A DNA stretch of 64,000 nucleotides from an uncultured Sphingomonadaceae bacterium. Lineage in GTDB: Bacteria > Pseudomonadota > Alphaproteobacteria > Sphingomonadales > Sphingomonadaceae. The DNA is taken from the NCBI GenBank assembly GCA_947258815.1, contig CAMYJW010000030.1, forward strand, positions 62,001 to 126,000. Reading direction: 5' to 3'. The notes beneath the pieces were generated by a model. That model was not told the DNA's origin and made no database searches. It saw only the letters and a program-made list of their open reading frames with translations. This document shows, piece after piece, positions 57,623 to 64,000 of the stretch. Position 1 is the first letter of the stretch. Every line of letters begins with the position of its first letter. The translations under genes and the position numbers were made by a program.

Positions 57623-58279
57623 TCAGAACATGCTTTCCGGGATGATGATCACATCACCCGGCGTGAGCATCACATTGGCCTTGCTGTCGCCCTTCTTGAG
57701 AAGGTCGCCCAGACGCAGCGCAAACTCGGTCTGCTTGCCCTTGGTCTTGTCGAACCGGATCAGCCGCGCCCGGTTGCCCGCAGCAAATTCGGACAGGCCG
57801 CCCACCGCGATCATCGCGTCAAGCAGCGTCATATTCGCGCGGTAAGGGATTGAGGCAGGCTTTTCCGTCGCGCCGACGATCCGCACCTGCTGGCTGAACG
57901 TTCCGGCAAACTTGTTAACGATAACCGAGACAAGCGGTTCCTCGATATATTGCGAAAGCTGGAGACGCAGATCCTCGGCCAGCATCGAAGGGGTCTTGCC
58001 CACAGCGGGCATATCGGTGATCAAAGGGGTGGTGATGCGCCCATCGGGCCGCACCTGAACTTTCGCGCCCAGTTCCGGGTTGCGCCACACAAACACCGTC
58101 AATTCGTCAAGCGGGCCAATCACATACTCTTCGCCCGGCCCTTCCTGCATCGCCACAAACGAAGCGGGAGGCAGCTGCGGACCGGATGACGTGCCCGCGC
58201 ACCCTGCCAGCGCGAGACTGGCCATTGCGCTGCCGGCCAAAAGGCGTGTCAAACGGCCACCAAGGCGAGTTTCTGACAT
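57623..58279 (-). CDS. Polysaccharide export lipoprotein, XrtA-associated (Wza-like)
   Basis: Lipobox LALAGCAG; EEYVIGPLDELTVFVWRNPELGAKVQVRPDGRITTPLI. Confidence 0.92.
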   Translation of the reverse strand: MSETRLGGRLTRLLAGSAMASLALAGCAGTSSGPQLPPASFVAMQEGPGEEYVIGPLDELTVFVWRNPELGAKVQVRPDGRITTPLITDMPAVGKTPSMLAEDLRLQLSQYIEEPLVSVIVNKFAGTFSQQVRIVGATEKPASIPYRANMTLLDAMIAVGGLSEFAAGNRARLIRFDKTKGKQTEFALRLGDLLKKGDSKANVMLTPGDVIIIPESMF

Positions 58280-58389
58280 GTGTGCATCCCTGTCTGCGCC
58301 ATGAAACGCATGCCGGGCTGCAGAGCCGACGCGCGAGACTTGGCAAAATCAGCCTCCGCTATCGGCAAAAAGGGTGAATATAGCGTTAG

Positions 58390-58450
58390 CCTTGATCGGC
58401 AATCTTAACCTGTTCCCATTTCGGGACAGGCGATCAAGGAATCGTTAAGA
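58390..58450. repeat. Interleaved inverted repeats upstream of the export operon
   Basis: CCTTGATCG (58390-58398)/CGATCAAGG (58431-58439) interleaved with TCTTAAC (58403-58409)/GTTAAGA (58444-58450), with an inner CCTGTTCCC...GGGACAGG hairpin. Confidence 0.75.
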
Positions 58451-58455
58451 CTTTC

Positions 58456-59682
58456 TCACACAAGGGTTTCTTGCGCTGGCCCCTGCCCCAGGAACGTTGC
58501 CGGGCTGGCGCTGGCGCCATAGGCACCCGCGCAGAATATGGCGACAAGATCGCCAACCTGCGCGCGCGGAAATCCCGCGTTGTCGGAAAGCCGGTCGAGC
58601 GGCGTGCACAGGCAGCCGACGATATGCGCGGCTTCCTCTACCGGCGCATCGAAGCGCGTGGCGATGGCAGCGGGATAATTGCGGCGGATCACGGTGCCGA
58701 AGTTGCCCGATGCCGCAAGCTGGTGATGCAGCCCGCCATCGGTAATCAGAAACACCTCTCCATGGCTTTCCTTGCGATCGACGATCCGCGCCAGATAGAC
58801 GCCCGCCTCGCCAACCAGATAACGCCCCAGTTCGATGCAAAACTCTGTTTGCGAAAGAGAATCCGGTAGCCGGGCGAACTCTTCCGCCAGTTTTTCCCCG
58901 ACCCGGTCAAGATCGACGGGTTCGTCTCCGGGGAAATAGGGAATGCCCAGCCCCCCGCCCAGATTGCAATGCGGCAGCGGTGCGCCGCTTTCTTCCGTCA
59001 ATCTTGCGGCCAACGCCAATGTCTGCTGCTGCGTTTCCGCAATAGCATCCGCATCAAGCGCCTGACTGCCTGCAAAAATATGAAACCCGCGCCACTCTGC
59101 CCCGCTGGACACAATCTGGCGCACCAGCGCCGGAACCCGCTGCGCATCGATCCCGAACGGCTTGGCCCCGCCGCCCATCTTCATGCCGGAACCTTTAAGA
59201 TCGAAATCGGGATTGACGCGAATGGCAAGGCGCGGCGTTTTTCCAAGTTTTTCGGCCAGACGCAGCGCCCGTTCTGCCTCAGCCTCTGATTCCAGATTCA
59301 GCGTCACGCCAGCGGAAATTGCCGCGCAAAGCTCTTCGTCGCGTTTGCCAGGTCCGGCAAAGCTGACCGTGGAAAGCGCAATTCCAGCGTCACGCACCAG
59401 TTCCAGCTCCCCGCCCGATGCAATGTCGAAGCCGTCCACCAGTTCAGAAAAAAGTTTAAGAATCGGGCCGAAAGGATTGGCTTTAACGGCATAATGAAGT
59501 GAAAGACGCTCTGGCATGGCCTGGCGCAACGCGGCGACCCGCTGACGGATCAGATCGGCTGAATAGACGAACAGCGGCGTCGATCCGGCGGCCTCAACCA
59601 GTCGCGTAACCGGCGTTCCGCCAATCGCAAGAACGCCATCAATCGCGGCAAAACCCGGCGGGATGGGACCAAGCGGCTTCAT
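58456..59682 (-). CDS. PLP-dependent decarboxylase, exosortase A system-associated
   Basis: HYAVKANPFGPILKLFSELVDGFDIASGGEL, fold-III ornithine/DAP decarboxylase motifs. Confidence 0.92.
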   Translation of the reverse strand: MKPLGPIPPGFAAIDGVLAIGGTPVTRLVEAAGSTPLFVYSADLIRQRVAALRQAMPERLSLHYAVKANPFGPILKLFSELVDGFDIASGGELELVRDAGIALSTVSFAGPGKRDEELCAAISAGVTLNLESEAEAERALRLAEKLGKTPRLAIRVNPDFDLKGSGMKMGGGAKPFGIDAQRVPALVRQIVSSGAEWRGFHIFAGSQALDADAIAETQQQTLALAARLTEESGAPLPHCNLGGGLGIPYFPGDEPVDLDRVGEKLAEEFARLPDSLSQTEFCIELGRYLVGEAGVYLARIVDRKESHGEVFLITDGGLHHQLAASGNFGTVIRRNYPAAIATRFDAPVEEAAHIVGCLCTPLDRLSDNAGFPRAQVGDLVAIFCAGAYGASASPATFLGQGPAQETLV

Positions 59683-61205
59683 GCGGCAAGTTCCGCCTGA
59701 AGACCGGCACGGTCAACCTTGCCATTGGGGCTGACCGGCATCGCCTCGCGCCAGTGAATATGCTGCGGCTGCATGAAATTGGGCAACTCCTGTAACAACG
59801 CGCGCGGAAGATCTTCGACGGCATTGGCGTTGCCCGATACAGCGCGCACGATCAGATGGATCGCATGGCCTAGCCGTTCGTCGGGCACGCCAAGCGCGAC
59901 CGCCTCTGCCACCAGCCCGGTTGCCAGCGCGGCGTCTTCTATCTCCTGCGGGCTGATCCGGTTGCCCGCGCTTTTGATCATCGCATCGCGCCTGCCGACG
60001 AAATAGAGCAACCCATCGCCATCGCGCCTGACCCGATCACCGGACCACACCGCCAGTCCGCCATACCCGGAAGCATTCGGCGCTGGCCTGAAACGCTCGG
60101 CAGTTCGCGCTTCATCCTGCCAATAGCCTTTCGCAACCAGCGGTCCGCAATGGACCAGTTCGCCCTCCGCGCCTGCATCGGCCAGGTTTCCGGCATCGTC
60201 GATCACCAGAATTTCCGCATGAGGAATGGCCTTGCCGATCGAGGTGGGGTGCGTGTCTATCAGCGAAGGATCGAGATAGGTCGATCGAAATGCCTCTGTA
60301 AGCCCATACATCGCAAACAGCCGCGCTTGCGCAAACAGGCCGCGAAGCCGCGAAACCAGCCCCGGCGTGAGCGCACCACCACTGTTCGTGAGCCGCCTGA
60401 GGTTTGCCGCTGTCTCATCAGGCCAGTCCAGCTCGGCCAGTTGCACCCACAGCGGCGGAACCGCGGCGAGCGTGGTGATTGCGTGTCTTGCAACCGCTTT
60501 CACCACATCGCGCGGCATCAGATAATCCAGCGGCACCACGCACCCACCGGCAAACCATGTGGAAAGCAGCTGATTCTGGCCATAATCGAATGCCAGCGGC
60601 AAAACCGCCAGTGTGCGGTCATCAGCGCTCAAATCCAGGTACGTCGCGACACTTTGCGCCCCCAGCCACAGGTTCGCATGGCTAAGCATTACGCCTTTGG
60701 GCTTTCCGGTCGACCCGCTGGTATAGAGAATTGCAGCAAGGGCATCGGGATCGGCGTCCGACGACGGCAATTGCCGATCGCCGCGCATAGCCTCTTCCAG
60801 CGCGGCGTTCTCTTCCACAACGCTGCACCCTTCAGGCACATCGCCCGGCTCCAGAGATTTCAGCCGCGCAGGCGTACCCATTAGCAGGCTCGCTCCGCTG
60901 TCCGCCAGAATATGACGGACCTGCGCGTGTTTGAGCAGCGGGTTTACGGGAACATGGATCAGGCCCGCACGCGCTGCAGCCAGCGGCATTAAACACGCGA
61001 GTTCACCTTTCGCGCACCACGTCGCCACCCGAGCCCTGGCTTCGGGAACGCGCGAAGCCAACCATCCGGCAAGCAGCGAGACACGCGATCTTAAGGCTTC
61101 AAAACTAAGCGTATCGTTGCGCAGCACGAGTGCTGGCGAATTGGCTTCCCCGCATTCGGCAAGGTGGTCAATTGGCCGTGAGAGCATTTCAGGCGAGCTG
61201 CGCAT
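59679..61205 (-). CDS. AMP-forming acyl-CoA ligase, exosortase A system-associated (start may be 61187)
   Basis: AAILYTSGSTGKPKGVMLSHANLWLGAQSVATYL, C-terminal NGKVDRAGL. Confidence 0.92.
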   Translation of the reverse strand: MRSSPEMLSRPIDHLAECGEANSPALVLRNDTLSFEALRSRVSLLAGWLASRVPEARARVATWCAKGELACLMPLAAARAGLIHVPVNPLLKHAQVRHILADSGASLLMGTPARLKSLEPGDVPEGCSVVEENAALEEAMRGDRQLPSSDADPDALAAILYTSGSTGKPKGVMLSHANLWLGAQSVATYLDLSADDRTLAVLPLAFDYGQNQLLSTWFAGGCVVPLDYLMPRDVVKAVARHAITTLAAVPPLWVQLAELDWPDETAANLRRLTNSGGALTPGLVSRLRGLFAQARLFAMYGLTEAFRSTYLDPSLIDTHPTSIGKAIPHAEILVIDDAGNLADAGAEGELVHCGPLVAKGYWQDEARTAERFRPAPNASGYGGLAVWSGDRVRRDGDGLLYFVGRRDAMIKSAGNRISPQEIEDAALATGLVAEAVALGVPDERLGHAIHLIVRAVSGNANAVEDLPRALLQELPNFMQPQHIHWREAMPVSPNGKVDRAGLQAELAA

Positions 61206-62271
61206 GATGGTTTACAGTGGTTCCAGTCGGGAAATTGGCCAGGTGATTAACGTCGAATATCACGCCGATCTTAAGGAAGTGCAATGCGATGCACTGCTTT
61301 CGCGCGCGCTATCCCCAGACTCGCAATCCGCACCTTTCGATCGCCTCGATTGGTGGCAGGGCCTTGCCGATCATTGCGGGCTGACACCGCGCCTTGCCGT
61401 GGCGCGCGATGGCGATGCGCTGGTCGCGCTGCCGCTGGCGGAAGAGACGGGCCAGCTGGTGAGCCTCGCCAACTGGTACACCTTCCGTTTCCGTCCGGTC
61501 TGCTCCGGCAGCGGAGATCGGCAGGCATTGCTTGGCGCGATTGCCACCGATCTTGCCCGCCGCTGCCATCGCATCGTGCTTTCAGGCGTGCCCGACGAAG
61601 ACGGCAGCGCAAGTGCGCTCGAAAAGGCATTTCGCGGTGCTGGCTGGCATGTTGAACGCACGCCATGTGATACCAACCACGTCTTGCCCGTCGCGGGCCG
61701 ATCATGGGAGGAATACAAAGGCAGCCTTCCCGGAAAATTGCGCACCACGCTCAAGCGCAAGACCGGCAAAGTCGAATGCCGCGTGCTGACCCATTTCGAT
61801 GCGGATATCTGGCGCGCCTATGAAGATATTTATGCCAGCAGCTGGAAGCCCGAAGAAGGCTCGCCCGAATTTCTGCGCGCATTTGCCCGGTGCGAAGGCG
61901 CGGCCGGGCGCTTGCGGCTGGCTGTTGCCCATGCGCGCGACGGCAGCCACCAAAGCACTGCCATTGCCGCGCAGATGTGGACCGTCGAAGGCGGCACGGC
62001 CTATATTCACAAGCTGGCGCACCGCGAAGACGCCAGATCGCTGTCACCCGGTTCGATCCTGAGCGCCGCGCTGTTCCGGCATGTTATCGACACCGATGGA
62101 GTGGAACTTGTGGACTTCGGAACCGGCGACGATCCTTACAAGCGAGACTGGATGGAGCAGGTTCGCCCGCGCTTCCGGCTTGACATAATGCGTCCCGCAC
62201 ATCCGCAAAATTGGCTGATTTTCGCCAAAACAGGCTTGCGTCGCCTTGCCGGAAGACGCAAGCAGAGCTAA
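61204..62271 (+). CDS. GNAT/FemAB-like acyltransferase (start uncertain)
   Basis: WEEYKGSLPGKLRTTLKRKTGK...AYIHKLAHREDARSLSPGSILSAALFRHVID. Confidence 0.82.
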   Translation: MMVYSGSSREIGQVINVEYHADLKEVQCDALLSRALSPDSQSAPFDRLDWWQGLADHCGLTPRLAVARDGDALVALPLAEETGQLVSLANWYTFRFRPVCSGSGDRQALLGAIATDLARRCHRIVLSGVPDEDGSASALEKAFRGAGWHVERTPCDTNHVLPVAGRSWEEYKGSLPGKLRTTLKRKTGKVECRVLTHFDADIWRAYEDIYASSWKPEEGSPEFLRAFARCEGAAGRLRLAVAHARDGSHQSTAIAAQMWTVEGGTAYIHKLAHREDARSLSPGSILSAALFRHVIDTDGVELVDFGTGDDPYKRDWMEQVRPRFRLDIMRPAHPQNWLIFAKTGLRRLAGRRKQS

Positions 62272-62312
62272 TGCGCGCCGTCTTACCGATACGGCAAGCC
62301 TTGAGGGGGGCC

Positions 62313-62576
62313 ATGACTACCGATACCGACCAGATTCTGCGCCGCATTCTTGGTGATGTGCTTGGTCTCCGGCCGGGCCAGGCGGACGAGTTCGACGGTG
62401 ATACCGGCCTTTTCGGCCACTTGCCGGAACTGGATTCAATGGCAGTCGCCGGATTGCTGACCGAAATGGAAGATCGTCTCGATATCCTGATCGAGGATGA
62501 CGACATCGAAGGCGAGATGCTTGAAACCTATGGCGCCCTGCTTGCTTTCGCCGAGGCGAAACGCACGCAATCGTGA
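62313..62576 (+). CDS. Acyl carrier protein, XrtA-associated
   Basis: LFGHLPELDSMAVAGLLTEMEDRL phosphopantetheine site. Confidence 0.9.
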   Translation: MTTDTDQILRRILGDVLGLRPGQADEFDGDTGLFGHLPELDSMAVAGLLTEMEDRLDILIEDDDIEGEMLETYGALLAFAEAKRTQS

Positions 62577-63253
62577 CTCCGGCGCTCTGGCCATGCCCGC
62601 TGCCCGGTGGCGGGATTGCTGAAGAATATGCGTTGACGTTCGACCGGCAGCGCGAAAAACGCCTGCTGATCGTGCCAGCGCTGTTTGACGAGGCCAACCG
62701 CCTGCGACGCTTCACCGCCGAAGTTATCCGGCGGCTGGACGGTGCCGGGATTGATTGCGTTCTGCCCGATCTGCCGGGCACGAACGAAAGCACGCAGCCT
62801 CTGGCAACGCAGGATACAGAAGACTGGCGCGATGCGATGATGGCTGCGGCGCGTCACTTTGAGGCAACGCATGTGCTGGGCATTCGCGGCGGCTGTCTGT
62901 TCACACCTTCCAACTTGCCACGCTGGCATTATGCACCTGTAAAAGGCGCTTCGATCCTGCGCCAGATGGTCCGTGCGCGGATTGTTGCATCGCGCGAAGC
63001 GGGAACAGAGGAAACCAGCGAGGGACTGCTCAAAACCGGCGCCGATACCGGGCTGGAACTGGGCGGACACCGGATCGGCGCGGATTTTCTGCGCGTATTC
63101 CAGACTCTCAAATCCGATGAGACGCCTGACGTTCAGCAAATACCGCAAGACATGATCGGCGCAAGCGGCCTTTGGCTGCGCGCGGAGCCGGGTGAAAGCC
63201 GCGATCAGGCTGACGCGCTGGCTGCTGTAATCGCGATGGGGCTAAGCGCATGA
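62573..63253 (+). CDS. Alpha/beta hydrolase, exosortase A system-associated (hydrolase 2 type)
   Basis: LIVPALFDEANRLRRFTAEVIRRLDGAGIDCVLPDLPGTNES; GTG start, 4-bp overlap with the ACP. Confidence 0.82.
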   Translation: MTPALWPCPLPGGGIAEEYALTFDRQREKRLLIVPALFDEANRLRRFTAEVIRRLDGAGIDCVLPDLPGTNESTQPLATQDTEDWRDAMMAAARHFEATHVLGIRGGCLFTPSNLPRWHYAPVKGASILRQMVRARIVASREAGTEETSEGLLKTGADTGLELGGHRIGADFLRVFQTLKSDETPDVQQIPQDMIGASGLWLRAEPGESRDQADALAAVIAMGLSA

Positions 63254-64000
63254 GCCGGCGCCACTGCACATTTGCGTGCGAAGGCGCACAACTTATCGGC
63301 TCGATAGACGAAGCCGATGGCAGCACCGGCCTGCTTATCGTTTCAGGCGGCAATGAAATTCGTGCAGGCGCATTCAGCGGGCAGGCCCAGCTTGCCGCGC
63401 GGATTGCCGAAGCCGGATTCCCCGTGTTTCGTTTTGACCGGCGTGGCGTCGGCGACAGCGAAGGCGCGAACGGCGAATTTACGCAAAGCGGCCGGGATAT
63501 CGCCGCCGCGCACGCCGCGTTTCGCGACGAGTGTCCGCAGGTAAAACGCATCGTCGCGCTGGGAAACTGCGACGCGGCAAGCGCGCTGATGCTGGCGCGC
63601 GGTGCCGGGGCCGATGGCCTGATCCTGTCCAATCCGTGGACTTTCGAGGATGGCGAGGACGCGCAAGAATTGCCCGATGCCGTGCGCGATCACTATCGCC
63701 GCCGCCTTGCCGATCCGGCTGCTGTCAAACGCCTGCTGACCGGCAAAGTCTCTCTCTCCTCGCTGGTTGGCAGCCTGAAGAACGCGCTTGCCCCCGCTCC
63801 GCCGCCAAGCGGGCTGGTGCAGGATATGGCCGCTGGAATTGCAGGCTTTTCAGGCGAAATCGCATTCCTTGTCGCAGAACGCGATCGCACCGGACAGGCG
63901 TTTCTTTCTGCGTGGGACAAGGCCGATGCGCGCATCCGCAAATGCCCGCAAGCCACGCATGCCTATGTTGAGGATGACGCCCGCGAATGGCTTGGTGCAC
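63250..64000 (+). CDS. Alpha/beta hydrolase, exosortase A system-associated (hydrolase 1 type), truncated by window edge
   Basis: GLLIVSGGNEIRAGAFSGQAQLAARIAEAGFPVFRFDRRGVGDSEG, open to the window end. Confidence 0.85.
   Translation, partial: MSRRHCTFACEGAQLIGSIDEADGSTGLLIVSGGNEIRAGAFSGQAQLAARIAEAGFPVFRFDRRGVGDSEGANGEFTQSGRDIAAAHAAFRDECPQVKRIVALGNCDAASALMLARGAGADGLILSNPWTFEDGEDAQELPDAVRDHYRRRLADPAAVKRLLTGKVSLSSLVGSLKNALAPAPPPSGLVQDMAAGIAGFSGEIAFLVAERDRTGQAFLSAWDKADARIRKCPQATHAYVEDDAREWLGA

Noticed and set aside
56020-57645. 541-aa plus-strand ORF
   Set aside because: Antisense to the chain-length determinant gene, which has convincing topology and motifs.

Overview
The window is a high-GC alphaproteobacterial chromosome segment whose gene content suggests a sphingomonad or erythrobacter-like organism (inference). 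Main blocks: (1) SOS-type imuA-imuB with a GTTC-N7-GTTC LexA box; (2) an epsB-prsK-prsR-prsT-like operon (5.7-12.3 kb) of the XrtA/PEP-CTERM type; (3) a rubrerythrin / Fe-S oxidoreductase / DUF3501 operon with a Fur/Mur-like dyad; (4) a 1.55-kb mobC-relaxase remnant bounded by an 11-bp direct repeat of the 3' end of tRNA-Leu(CAA); (5) housekeeping genes (efp, suhB-like, xanthine dehydrogenase-family genes, PBP1a, amidase, RNase E, sdhB, zapE); (6) a quorum-sensing accessory locus (34-45 kb) with a P450, a TonB receptor, a probable luxI-ACP-methyltransferase-fatty acyl-AMP ligase operon, a short divergent LuxR-like protein and a GGDEF/EAL protein; (7) a large exosortase A (XrtA) exopolysaccharide locus from 45 kb to the right edge, including a carrier-protein/ligase/PLP-decarboxylase/hydrolase module of unknown chemistry. 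The best candidate for an undescribed system is the luxI-acp-MT-FAAL operon. It could make an acyl-HSL from a dedicated carrier protein, or a quorum-regulated lipid. Secondary candidates are the XrtA small-molecule module and the integrase-less tRNA-bounded mini-element. All family calls come from motif recognition by eye; no searches were run.
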